From NCBI GenBank assembly GCA_903851415.1, contig CAINOE010000049.1, positions 124,001 to 188,000 of the forward strand: a stretch of 64,000 nucleotides of DNA, written 5' to 3'. Below the pieces are notes generated by a model. It was not told where the DNA came from and did not search any database. It was given only the letters and a program-made list of their open reading frames with translations. This DNA is from an uncultured Rhodopila sp. (GTDB lineage Bacteria; Pseudomonadota; Alphaproteobacteria; Acetobacterales; Acetobacteraceae). The translations under genes and the position numbers were made by a program. This document shows positions 17,169 through 24,847 of this stretch, piece by piece. Position 1 is the stretch's first letter. The number at the start of each line of letters is the position of its first letter.

Positions 17169-18134
17169 TTGCATATCTCCGTCATCATCCCCGCCTACAA
17201 CGTCGCGCCGTATCTGCGCGATGCCATGACATCCGTCATCCGCCAGACTCACGGCGACTGGTCGATGGTCGTCGTCGACGACGGGTCAATCGATTCGACC
17301 GCCCGGGTCGCGAGCGGTTTCACGGATCGGCGGATCAGCCTGATCCGCCAGGACAATGCCGGCGTCTCGGCGGCGCGGAACCGGGGCGTTGCAGGCAGCA
17401 CGTCCGATGCGTGTCTCTTTCTTGATGCCGACGACTGGCTGGCGCCGGACGCTTTGGCCCGGCTGGCGCAGGCTTTGGCCGCTTCACCCGCTTCGGTTGC
17501 CTCCGCCGGTCCGTATGCGCGCCAGTCGATTGGCGGCATCATCCGGTTCGCTCCCCCCCCCGGGTGCGAAGACCTGCTGGAGCGCTTGCTGGTCCGCAAC
17601 CTCTTCGCGAATGGCGGACATCTGCTGATCCGGCGGTCGGCCATCGACCGGGCGGGAGGCTTTCGCACCGGCCTGCGTTATGGCGAGGATTGGGAATACT
17701 GGACCCGCCTGGCTTTGCTTGGCGATTTCGTCCCTGCAGCCTCCCGCGACCCGGTGCTGTTCGTGCGGGTTCGGCCCGGCAGCGCCTATCTCCGCATGGC
17801 AACCGATCCGGCGCGCTTCGAAGCCGCCACCGGCGCCATCTATGGCAACCCCGACATCATCCGCCGGTTCGGCGCGGACGCGCTGCGTGCGTTGCGCCGG
17901 CGCGCGGAAGCCGAGACCGCCTGGGTCATCGGCCGCGAGCTGATCCGCCACGGCCGGCACCGGGAGGGATGGCGGTGCCTGGGAAAATCGCTGTGCCTGA
18001 CACCAAGTTTGAGGCGACTCGCACTGGCCGGGCTATCCCCGGCGGGGATGGGGCCGTTTCGGCCCTATCCGGCCCGGGCGACAGGCGGGGCATGCGACAG
18101 CATGCGAGATTCGCGAGGTGGTATTCATCAATAA
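17169..18134 (+). CDS. Family 2 glycosyltransferase
   Basis: 321 residues from a TTG at 17169 (GTGAGGGTCC just upstream). The GT-A fold begins at residue 1: HISVIIPAYNVAPYLRDAM, VVVDDGSIDSTARVA with the donor-binding Asp pair, AARNRGV, and the DxD-type motif CLFLDADDWL near residue 85. A later GEDWEYWTRLA carries the probable catalytic ED. It transfers an unidentified sugar, probably to a surface polysaccharide or lipid acceptor. The C-terminal 40 residues are basic and poorly conserved-looking. Confidence 0.92.
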   Translation: MHISVIIPAYNVAPYLRDAMTSVIRQTHGDWSMVVVDDGSIDSTARVASGFTDRRISLIRQDNAGVSAARNRGVAGSTSDACLFLDADDWLAPDALARLAQALAASPASVASAGPYARQSIGGIIRFAPPPGCEDLLERLLVRNLFANGGHLLIRRSAIDRAGGFRTGLRYGEDWEYWTRLALLGDFVPAASRDPVLFVRVRPGSAYLRMATDPARFEAATGAIYGNPDIIRRFGADALRALRRRAEAETAWVIGRELIRHGRHREGWRCLGKSLCLTPSLRRLALAGLSPAGMGPFRPYPARATGGACDSMRDSRGGIHQ

Positions 18135-18190
18135 AACCCGACGCTTACCATAGGTTGCGAAACGATGTTACATACCTATCGGGACTGTGA

Positions 18191-18349
18191 TTGACAGTCG
18201 TCACGGAATCTGTGCCAACTATGGGATGCAATCGATTTTGGCTTGCCTTGCTGCGCTTCCGTCTTCGGGTGCCTCAGGAGGTCCAAAGACCCGGTTGTCT
18301 GATGCATCGCGTGATCATGCACGGTGCCTGGACGGAGAAGTACGCAGAC
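18191..18349 (+). promoter_or_regulatory. Promoter-like element and long 5' leader of the first cold-shock gene
   Basis: A consensus -35 hexamer TTGACA sits at 18191-18196, with possible -10 sequences around 18215-18222 (CCAACTAT), spaced 18-20 bases. This would give an untranslated leader of about 125 bases before the ATG at 18350. Long structured leaders are usual for cspA genes and control translation at low temperature. The -10 assignment is weak. Confidence 0.4.
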
Positions 18350-18553
18350 ATGGCTACCGGCACAGTTAAGTGGTTCAACACCACGAAGGGATTCGGCTTC
18401 ATCATGCCGCAGGACGGCGGCAAGGATGTGTTCGTGCACATCACCGCGGTTCAGGCCGCCGGCCTCAGCGGCCTCAATGAGGGCCAGAGGGTCTCGTTCG
18501 ACGTCGCGACCGAACGTGGAAAATTCGCCGCGACCAACCTGAAACCGGTCTGA
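18350..18553 (+). CDS. Cold-shock protein, CspA family (first of a tandem pair)
   Basis: 67 residues, one cold-shock domain: [20 protein letters not shown] holds RNP1 (KGFGFI) and [15 protein letters not shown] holds RNP2 (VFVHI). It binds single-stranded nucleic acid and acts as an RNA chaperone. The start is fixed by the family N-terminus [17 protein letters not shown] lies 9-15 bases before the ATG, rather distant. About 80 per cent identical by eye to the next gene, 71 bases downstream. Confidence 0.97.
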   Translation: MATGTVKWFNTTKGFGFIMPQDGGKDVFVHITAVQAAGLSGLNEGQRVSFDVATERGKFAATNLKPV

Positions 18554-18624
18554 CAGGATCGGGCGTTTCTAGCTAAGCGATAGGCCGTCCCAGCCGGCCG
18601 ATCGTCAATGGAGGAGAAAAAACC

Positions 18625-18828
18625 ATGGCCGTTGGGACGGTTAAATGGTTCAATGCGACCAAAGGATATGGCTTCATCATGCCGCAGGACGGCGGCAAGG
18701 ATGTCTTCGTGCACATCACCGCGGTGCAGGCCGCAGGCCTTAAGGGCCTGAATGACGGCCAGAAGGTCAGCTACGAAGTAGCGATGGAACGAGGAAAGGC
18801 CGCAGCCACAAATCTGAAACTCGCTTAG
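18625..18828 (+). CDS. Cold-shock protein, CspA family (second of a tandem pair)
   Basis: 67 residues with the same layout as its neighbour ([40 protein letters not shown]). The ribosome-binding site is much stronger, GGAGGAG ending about eight bases before the ATG. The two genes probably arose by tandem duplication. A strong hairpin follows the stop. Confidence 0.97.
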   Translation: MAVGTVKWFNATKGYGFIMPQDGGKDVFVHITAVQAAGLKGLNDGQKVSYEVAMERGKAAATNLKLA

Positions 18829-18836
18829 GCTCCGGA

Positions 18837-18862
18837 GCGCTCGACCCTGACAGGTCGAGCGC
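18837..18862 (+). terminator. Hairpin after the cold-shock pair
   Basis: A perfect 10-bp stem (GCGCTCGACC / GGTCGAGCGC) with a six-base loop starts nine bases after the stop codon. No U-tract follows, so it may be a 3'-end stabiliser or a Rho-assisted terminator. Confidence 0.65.
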
Positions 18863-19161
18863 TGGTGCGCGCGTACGCTAAGCGCATCCGCGCCCGGCGT
18901 GCGCGCTACGTCTGTCGATCCTGCAAAGAACCGTGGGGGTTGCGGTCGCCCGCCGTGTAGGCGGACCAGGCAGGATGGCTTGCCGGAGAAGGCGCCCCGC
19001 GCTCCGGCCACACTCCCAAACGGAACGTAGCCCTTCGTTACCGCACAGGGTTCGCTTTTTGCAACGCCCACACTATGTTACTTCGGTGGCGGCGGAGCCG
19101 GCGTAGATTGGCGCCCGGCACTGCCGGACCTCCGCAGGGAATTTTTGTGGGAACCTCGAAC
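18863..19161. other. Non-coding gap before the glycine-zipper lipoprotein
   Basis: No protein-like frame. A possible promoter TTCGCT-N17-TATGTT at about 19049-19077 precedes the lipoprotein gene; the match to consensus is weak. Confidence 0.35.
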
Positions 19162-19764
19162 ATGAGTCGCGCGATTGCAGCCGTTGGGCTTGTCTCGGTT
19201 CTGGCGCTGAGCGCCTGCGCGGTCGCGCCGCCGCAAGGCCCCGCCGTGATGGCTCTGCCGGCGCAGGGCAAAAGCTTCGAAGCGTTCCAGATGGACGACG
19301 CGCAATGCCGCGGGTTTGCCTCGCAGCAGACCGGCGGCGCATCGGCCGCCCAGGCAGCCAACAACAGTGCCGTCGGCAGCGCCCTTCTGGGCACCGCGCT
19401 CGGGGCCGGCGTCGGCGCCGCGCTCGGATCCGTCGGCGGCGCGGTCGGCGCCGGCGCAGCCATCGGCGGTGCGACCGGCCTGCTGGCCGGCAGTGCTATC
19501 GGAGCGGGCAACGCCAACGCGGCCGGCGGCAATATTCAGTCCCGCTACGACACCGCCTATACCCAGTGCATGTATTCCAAGGGCAACTCGGTTCAGAGCG
19601 CTCCGGGCGCCGTTGCGGGCGGATATCCCGCCTATGGCCCGGGCTGGTGGGGCCCTGGCTACTTCGGACCGACGGTGGTCGTCGGCGGCGGCTGGGGTTA
19701 TGGCGGCGGCTGGGGCTGGCGCGGCGGCGGCTGGGGCTATGGCGGTGGATGGCGCCGCTGGTGA
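19162..19764 (+). CDS. Glycine-zipper lipoprotein with Gly/Trp/Tyr-rich tail
   Basis: 200 residues. The signal peptide (MSRAIAAVGLVSVLALSAC) has a lipobox ending at C19. The middle (about residues 65-115) is a Gly/Ala helix with repeated GxxxG-like spacing (GTALGAGVGAALGSVGGAVG), typical of glycine-zipper envelope proteins. The C-terminal 50 residues are almost only Gly, Trp, Tyr and Pro. Two Cys (QCRGF and TQCMYS) flank the zipper. It is probably an outer-membrane-associated lipoprotein; a specific role cannot be assigned. Confidence 0.85.
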   Translation: MSRAIAAVGLVSVLALSACAVAPPQGPAVMALPAQGKSFEAFQMDDAQCRGFASQQTGGASAAQAANNSAVGSALLGTALGAGVGAALGSVGGAVGAGAAIGGATGLLAGSAIGAGNANAAGGNIQSRYDTAYTQCMYSKGNSVQSAPGAVAGGYPAYGPGWWGPGYFGPTVVVGGGWGYGGGWGWRGGGWGYGGGWRRW

Positions 19765-19790
19765 CGTGAGCTGACGTCCGCTCCGCCACC

Positions 19791-20411
19791 CTACCCCATC
19801 AGCTTCCTCAGGCTTGCCGCGATCTCGTCGCCCGTCTCATCGGCCCGCACCGGCGCCAGGAAAGCGCCCTTCGGGTCCATCAGGTACAGCACCGAGCTGT
19901 GGTCCATCGAGTAATCGTCCGGCCCCGGGCCGGTGCGATGTTCGGCGTAATACACCCGGTATTCTTTCGCCACCCGGGCGATCTGCTCCGGCGTTCCGGT
20001 CAGTCCGGTGATCTCCGGACCGAACGCCGCGGCAAATTTCTTCACCACCGGCGGCGTGTCGCGCCGGGGATCGACAGTGATGAAAAGCGGCCGGATCCTG
20101 GCCGCATCCGGCCCCAGCTTGTCCATCGCATCGGCGACGGCGCTCAGGGTTGTCGGACACACGTCGGGACAGAATGTATAGCCAAAATACACCAGCATGT
20201 ATTTGCCGCGGAAGTCGCGGTCGGTCACCGGCTTGCCGCTGCCGTCCTCCAGCGTGAACGGGCCGCCGATACCAACGGCATTTCCGCCGGTGCCGCCGCC
20301 CGCGAGCCACATGAACCCGCCGGCGCCCAGCAGCAGCACCGCCAGCAGCACGCCCATAGCCGCCAACAGCATCCGCCGCGGCGGTTGTTTCGGATTAGTG
20401 GTGGTGTTCAT
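19791..20411 (-). CDS. SCO1/SenC family copper chaperone
   Basis: 206 residues from the ATG at 20411, which overlaps the upstream copD-like gene by 17 bases. A membrane anchor (about 15-38) is followed by a thioredoxin fold with FGYTFCPDVCPTTLS, containing the copper-binding CxxxC, and a later His in DYSMDHSSVLYLMDP. SCO proteins deliver copper to the CuA site of cytochrome c oxidase on the periplasmic side. It is the last gene of the copper operon. Confidence 0.95.
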   Translation of the reverse strand: MNTTTNPKQPPRRMLLAAMGVLLAVLLLGAGGFMWLAGGGTGGNAVGIGGPFTLEDGSGKPVTDRDFRGKYMLVYFGYTFCPDVCPTTLSAVADAMDKLGPDAARIRPLFITVDPRRDTPPVVKKFAAAFGPEITGLTGTPEQIARVAKEYRVYYAEHRTGPGPDDYSMDHSSVLYLMDPKGAFLAPVRADETGDEIAASLRKLMG

Positions 20412-22284
20412 GGCCGCCTTCGCTCGCTGGTTGGATCGGATGTGCACAAATGCCGCGGATGGCCGCGATCAGGTCGTCCCGGGTTTGCCAGCCGCCCTGG
20501 CCGCCGGGGCGGCGAACCGCGCGCAGCCAGCCATCGGGATCGACCAGGAATGCCGTCCCGGACAGGGCATCCGGCGCCGCATTGGCCAGAACCGCATAGG
20601 CGCCGCGCGCCGCCGGGTCCGCCGCGGCGCAGGTCCCGGGCGCCGGCCGGACATCATCCCGCAGCGTCACTGCAATCGTGCGGACGCCGTCGTGCGGCGG
20701 AATTTGCGTCGGGTCGTCCGCCGTGACGAGCATGACGCGGCCGCGCAAATCGGCGGTTCCGGATGCAGGCACGCCGTCGCATGTCACGGCAAAGCCCGGC
20801 GCCCGCACCGGCACGTCGAACGCCTCGTCCCGCTGCAGGGCGAGGCCGGCATTATGCGCCCGCACATAGTCGATCAGCGCCCAGCGATCGTCTGCCGAAA
20901 GCGACGCCTCGAAACCCGGCATTGCCAGCCCGCCCTCCGGATCGTCCATGCCGTGACTGAGCCACCAGAACATCTCCCCGTCCGAATGCTCCCAAAGATG
21001 CGGCATCGTCAAATCCGCCGGCCTGATGCGCAGCGCGGCGGCGGCCGAACCGTCACCGGCACCGCCCGGCCCGTGGCAGGCGGCGCAATTCGGACCGTAC
21101 AGCGCCGCGCCGCGCGCGATGGCGGCGGCGGAGAACCCTGTCGGCGACGTCTGGAAGCTCGTCGGCACGGCGGCAACCGTCAGCAGCCCGAGCGACGGTC
21201 CGCGCCACGCCAGGACCGCCGCGAGAATGGCCAGCGCCATAAGGCGGAACCGGCGCCACAGCAGCGTGCCGCCCGCCAGGACCGCCGCCCCGCCGATAAG
21301 CAGAAGGCTGACGACCGCCTCGCGGCGAAACTCCGCATCCTCGTTCACCGCCGCCAGGCTGAACCGCCGGGAGAACGGCCAGACGGGGGCGGTATGCGCG
21401 GCCGGCGGAGAGGACGCCATGAACGCGGCGGCGTTGACGATCGCCAGGCCGGCGAGCGTTTCGAAACCCACCGACAGCAGCAAATGCCGGCGCGCCGAGC
21501 CGGCCCCGGCCGCCAAACGGTCGGTCAGCCGCAGCCGGTTCAGCGCCGCCAACACCAGCGCGGCCAGGAACAGGCCGATTTTCAGCACGGCAAAATGGCC
21601 GTATCGGGTGCCGAACAGGGCGGGCAGGCTGCCAATCAGGTCCAGCCCCTGCGCCAATCCCGTCCCGGCCAGGACCAGCACGCAGGCAAGGCCGACGGGG
21701 GTGAACCGCTCGCACACCAGGGCGGCAAGCGGCGGCGGCAGGGCGAACAGGCTCAGCAGCAGCGGCAACAAAGCCCCAAGCCAGATCCCCGCCGCGGTCA
21801 GGTGCAGCGCCTCGGAGGCAACAAGCTCCTCCCCGGCCGTCCCCTCCGTGGCGCCGGCATGGCCGATGAGGCCCTGCAGGCCAAGCGCGGCGGTGGCCAG
21901 CAGCAGGACCGGATAGGGGGCAAAGCGGCCCCTCATCCCGAAAACCGCCAGCCCCGCAGCCGCCGCCAACAGCCCCAGCCGGATCAGCAGGATGTTGCCG
22001 TAACGCGTATGCAGCGCCACCACGGGCAGCGCATCCCGCAGATCCGCCAGATCCCCGGCGCCCGAGATCGCCGCCGATTGCAGCGCGAACCACGCCGCCC
22101 CGGCGACGACCGCCATGAGCCCGCTGAGCCAAACAACCCGGGCCAGCCGGCGGCGCAGCGGGTCGGGGGGCGGCCCCGCCGCGGGCAGGATCCATGCGAT
22201 GAAGCCCGCCGAACCCAGCAGCGACAGGGTCGCCGCCAGGTGCAGGGCCCTCACCAACGCCATGCCCGTGGGAAGGTCGATCAT
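20395..22284 (-). CDS. CopD-like copper membrane protein fused to a cytochrome c domain and a C-terminal extension
   Basis: 629 residues in three parts. Residues 1-370 hold about nine membrane segments in the CopD/YcnJ pattern. Residues 385-480 form a c-type cytochrome with haem motif CAACH at 400-404 and a likely distal Met in GGLAMPGF (455). Residues about 500-615 are periplasmic with TAFLVDPDGWLRAVRRPGG, which resembles the C-terminal half of a redoxin, with Cys at 502, 552 and 613. The tail is His-rich (GGHEHHH). CopD imports or handles periplasmic copper; the haem domain suggests electron transfer or copper reduction. It follows copC with no gap. Confidence 0.9.
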   Translation of the reverse strand: MIDLPTGMALVRALHLAATLSLLGSAGFIAWILPAAGPPPDPLRRRLARVVWLSGLMAVVAGAAWFALQSAAISGAGDLADLRDALPVVALHTRYGNILLIRLGLLAAAAGLAVFGMRGRFAPYPVLLLATAALGLQGLIGHAGATEGTAGEELVASEALHLTAAGIWLGALLPLLLSLFALPPPLAALVCERFTPVGLACVLVLAGTGLAQGLDLIGSLPALFGTRYGHFAVLKIGLFLAALVLAALNRLRLTDRLAAGAGSARRHLLLSVGFETLAGLAIVNAAAFMASSPPAAHTAPVWPFSRRFSLAAVNEDAEFRREAVVSLLLIGGAAVLAGGTLLWRRFRLMALAILAAVLAWRGPSLGLLTVAAVPTSFQTSPTGFSAAAIARGAALYGPNCAACHGPGGAGDGSAAAALRIRPADLTMPHLWEHSDGEMFWWLSHGMDDPEGGLAMPGFEASLSADDRWALIDYVRAHNAGLALQRDEAFDVPVRAPGFAVTCDGVPASGTADLRGRVMLVTADDPTQIPPHDGVRTIAVTLRDDVRPAPGTCAAADPAARGAYAVLANAAPDALSGTAFLVDPDGWLRAVRRPGGQGGWQTRDDLIAAIRGICAHPIQPASEGGHEHHH

Positions 22285-22638
22285 TCAGGGCTTCACGGTG
22301 AAGGTGAAATGGCCCTCCGTCTTGTGGGTGTCCACCGAGGTGACATGCCACTCGACGCTGTAGACGCCCGGCTTCAGCGGCTTCAGCTCGACCTGCAGAA
22401 CCCGCCCGTCATCCTTCGGTGCCGGCTGTCCGGCATCCACCCGGGCGCCGCTGGAATCGGTGACGCGGACGGTGCTGAACAGCGGCTCCACCGGCTCGGT
22501 GTAGGTCAGCGAGAGCGCCGGCGGAGAACCGGACACCTCCGAGCCGACGGCGGGGGAAGCGCGGTCGAGGAAGGCATGCGCGAACGCCGCCTGCCCGGTC
22601 AGGCATGCGGCGGCGGCGAGAGCGATGATACGGGTCAT
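22285..22638 (-). CDS. copC: Copper resistance protein CopC
   Basis: 117 residues from the ATG at 22638, which overlaps the previous stop as ATGA. A Sec signal peptide ends AAFAHAFLDRASPAVGSEV; the His directly after cleavage (HAFL) is the Cu(II)-binding N-terminus of CopC proteins. A beta-sandwich follows, with LSLTYTEPVEPLFSTVRV and the conserved distal segment WHVTSVDTHKTEGHFTFTV. It binds periplasmic copper and works with CopD, which is directly downstream. Confidence 0.95.
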   Translation of the reverse strand: MTRIIALAAAACLTGQAAFAHAFLDRASPAVGSEVSGSPPALSLTYTEPVEPLFSTVRVTDSSGARVDAGQPAPKDDGRVLQVELKPLKPGVYSVEWHVTSVDTHKTEGHFTFTVKP

Positions 22639-23585
22639 GTCCTGAACCAATCGACGATGGGTGTGCCCAGTGACTTCGAGAACAGGTCGTCGAAATAGAG
22701 ATGGAACTGGGCGATGACGCCCGCATGGGTTCCTGTCGCCCGGTTGCCGGGCACCAACGCCTCGATGCCGACTGCATAGGTGGTGGCGGTGTAGTTGACG
22801 CCAAAACCCCACAGATATTGCGTTTGCAACTGATTGGGCTGGCTGGCCGGTGACGACCACGACAATTCCACCACCGGGGTCAGCTTGTTGACGAAGTCCG
22901 GCAGTCCATAATCCTTCACCTGCGAGGACAGGTAGCGGATGCTGTATTGCAACGACAGGCCGCCGCTCCATTGGTTGGCGTTGCCGTTGTTATAGTTGCC
23001 GTATTGGTCGATCTTCAGGCCCTTGTCGGCGATCGCGTAGCTCAGCTCCCCGGTCAGCGCGAGCGCGCGCAGCGGGCCGATGGGCAGATCGCCGAAGCCC
23101 TTGCCGAAGTAGATCGTCGGGGCGGTGAGGCCGGTGTCGTCGTTGCCCAGCGTCGCGCCATTCTCCCCGCTGGCGCCGGTCGGTGCAAACTCCTGCTGCA
23201 CGCCGACGGAAAGCATGAACTCGTGCTCGGCACTCACGTACGGCTTGTATTTCAGGGTGATCACGATGTTGTTCCAGCCGTTGGCGGTCTTGTCGCCGGG
23301 CCGGGTCAGCCACGAGTAGCCGTCATTGATCGCGAAGCCGAAATTCTCGGTGATGCGTTTGTCGAACTCGAAGCCCAGGTTGTAGGTGTATGATGTTTGG
23401 CCGCCACCGGCATCCTGTGGCAGGAACTGGAAGGTCGGCAGGCTCGCCTCGTCGGCGACGTTGGGGTCGTCGATCAGCAGGGTGCTGATGAACATGTGGT
23501 CGCCGGCGAAGCCGTGGGCATTGGCCTGGCTGGCGAAGGCCAGCGTGCCGGCGGCAAGCGTGGCGAGCAGATAACGCGGTCTCAT
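22635..23585 (-). CDS. Secreted outer-membrane beta-barrel protein (transporter-like)
   Basis: 316 residues from the ATG at 23585. A signal peptide ends SQANAHGFAGDHMF. The mature sequence has alternating beta strands typical of an outer-membrane barrel (YTYNLGFEFDKRITENFGFA; YLWGFGVNYTATTYAVGIEA) and ends with aromatic-rich strands (VIAQFHLYFDDLF). It sits between DUF2946 and copC with four-base stop/start overlap, so a role in metal passage across the outer membrane is inferred. The family is not identified with certainty. Confidence 0.8.
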   Translation of the reverse strand: MRPRYLLATLAAGTLAFASQANAHGFAGDHMFISTLLIDDPNVADEASLPTFQFLPQDAGGGQTSYTYNLGFEFDKRITENFGFAINDGYSWLTRPGDKTANGWNNIVITLKYKPYVSAEHEFMLSVGVQQEFAPTGASGENGATLGNDDTGLTAPTIYFGKGFGDLPIGPLRALALTGELSYAIADKGLKIDQYGNYNNGNANQWSGGLSLQYSIRYLSSQVKDYGLPDFVNKLTPVVELSWSSPASQPNQLQTQYLWGFGVNYTATTYAVGIEALVPGNRATGTHAGVIAQFHLYFDDLFSKSLGTPIVDWFRT

Positions 23586-23644
23586 GCGATACTCCTGAAA
23601 CAGACAAAGACCGGCGCGCCGAAAGGCGGGCCGCATGGCTGGTG

Positions 23645-24019
23645 TCAGGAGTAGAGAGGCGGTGCCCGGGGCTGGCTCGGCGGGCGGTGCGGCGCGGGCG
23701 GCGCGGTGGATGGCGGCGGCAGTTCGGCGCGGCGTTCGGTGCGGAGACGTGGCGGGGTCAGGCTCGGCCCGCCGGCGATCAGCGGCGCGGCCGGCGCGTG
23801 CAGCGCGGCGCAGAGCGGGCACACCAGGCAGTCGGCCGGATGGCCGGGCGTGTGCGACGGCGGGCTGCCCGGGTCATCGGCCGCGTGGCAGAGCGTCGCG
23901 GCACCGGTCAGCAGCGCAAGCGGGTCGATTTGCGGCACCATTGCGCCCGCGCCAAGCTGCGCCATCAGCGCCAAAAGCACCGCGAACAGCCCGGGCAGGT
24001 GGAACCGGCGGCTCAACAT
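23645..24019 (-). CDS. DUF2946 family protein
   Basis: 124 residues. An N-terminal hydrophobic helix (FAVLLALMAQLGAGAMVPQI) is followed by a Pro-rich region with two Cys motifs, including CLVCPLCAALHAP, typical of DUF2946 proteins that occur in copper-resistance loci. The C-terminus is Pro/Arg-rich. It is the first gene of the run towards the barrel protein, copC, copD and SCO. A role in copper binding is an inference from the cysteines and the neighbourhood. Confidence 0.8.
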   Translation of the reverse strand: MLSRRFHLPGLFAVLLALMAQLGAGAMVPQIDPLALLTGAATLCHAADDPGSPPSHTPGHPADCLVCPLCAALHAPAAPLIAGGPSLTPPRLRTERRAELPPPSTAPPAPHRPPSQPRAPPLYS

Positions 24020-24065
24020 CGCGGCAGCCTAACGCGGTGTGCGAAGGCTGTGAATACGGGCGGGC

Positions 24066-24107
24066 AACGGCGGGGGCCAACTGTGTAACGGCGGGGGCCG
24101 ATTGTGT
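24066..24107. repeat. Two tandem 21-bp units
   Basis: Units 24066-24086 and 24087-24107 both begin AACGGCGGGGGCC and differ at two positions. They lie in the gap upstream of the copper operon, next to the repeat element copy 3. Confidence 0.8.
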
Positions 24108-24111
24108 ATTG

Positions 24112-24220
24112 TGTCATGGCCGGGTGCCGTGTCATGGCCGGACTTGGTCCGGCCACCCACGGCTTTGCTGACGCAGACTCCGCAAGTCGTGGATGGCCGG
24201 GACAGGCCCGGCCATGACAC
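24112..24220. repeat. Dispersed inverted-repeat element, copy 3
   Basis: The left arm is partly duplicated (GTCATGGCCGG occurs at 24113 and 24131) and the right arm ends GACAGGCCCGGCCATGACAC. It belongs to the same family as copies 1, 2 and 4-6 and is the longest copy. Confidence 0.75.
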
Positions 24221-24222
24221 GA

Positions 24223-24260
24223 TAAAGCCCTGCCCCGGAAGTAAAGCCCCGCCCCGGAAG
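24223..24260. repeat. Two tandem 19-bp units after moaB
   Basis: TAAAGCCCTGCCCCGGAAG (24223-24241) is followed by a copy with one substitution (24242-24260), directly before the moaB stop codon. Confidence 0.8.
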
Positions 24261-24262
24261 TC

Positions 24263-24811
24263 CTACCCTGCCCCGCCCTTCACATGCTCCTGCAACCGCG
24301 GCATCAGCTCCACGAGATTGCAGGGCCCGTGCCGGCTATCGAGCTGGAACACCAGGATATCGTCCCAGCCATCCTTCACCGCGCCCGTGCTGCCCGGCAG
24401 CGCGAACAGATACGTGCCCCCCGCCACCCCGCCGATGGCGCGGGACTGCATCGTGGAGGTGCCGATCTTCTGGTAGCTGAGCATGCGGAAGAGTTCGCCG
24501 AAGCCCTCGATGCGCTTTTCCAGCACGCGGTCGAACGCTTCCGGCGTGACGTCGCGCCCGGTGATCCCTGTTCCGCCCGTGGTAATCACCACGTCGATCT
24601 CCGGGTCCGCGATCCAATGCCGCAGCAGCGCCTCGATCGCGCCGGCATCGTCCTTTTCGATCGCGCGGGCCGCGAGCCGGTGGCCGGCCCGGCCGATACG
24701 CTCGGCCAGCGCGTCGCCGGAGGTGTCGTTCGCGGCGGTGCGCGTGTCGGACACGGTCAGCACCGCGATGCTGACCGGGATGAACGGGCGGGTTTCGTCG
24801 ATGCGAGCCAT
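24263..24811 (-). CDS. moaB: Molybdenum cofactor biosynthesis protein B
   Basis: 182 residues. MoaB/MogA fold motifs are clear: SIAVLTVSDTRTAANDTSGD at the N-terminus, VVITTGGTGITGRDVTPEAF (molybdopterin-binding GGTG) and MQSRAIGGVAGGTYLFALPG. It adenylylates or binds molybdopterin in molybdenum cofactor synthesis. The gene is 36 bases downstream of the lytic transglycosylase on the same strand. Confidence 0.95.
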   Translation of the reverse strand: MARIDETRPFIPVSIAVLTVSDTRTAANDTSGDALAERIGRAGHRLAARAIEKDDAGAIEALLRHWIADPEIDVVITTGGTGITGRDVTPEAFDRVLEKRIEGFGELFRMLSYQKIGTSTMQSRAIGGVAGGTYLFALPGSTGAVKDGWDDILVFQLDSRHGPCNLVELMPRLQEHVKGGAG

Positions 24812-24847
24812 GCAGGGTGCCTCCGGCGCAGTGTCGCCGCGCCGGGG

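Noticed and set aside
20197..22698. A plus-strand open frame of about 830 codons opposite the copD-like gene
   Set aside because: Very rich in Arg, Gln and Gly with no motifs; antisense to a strongly supported operon.
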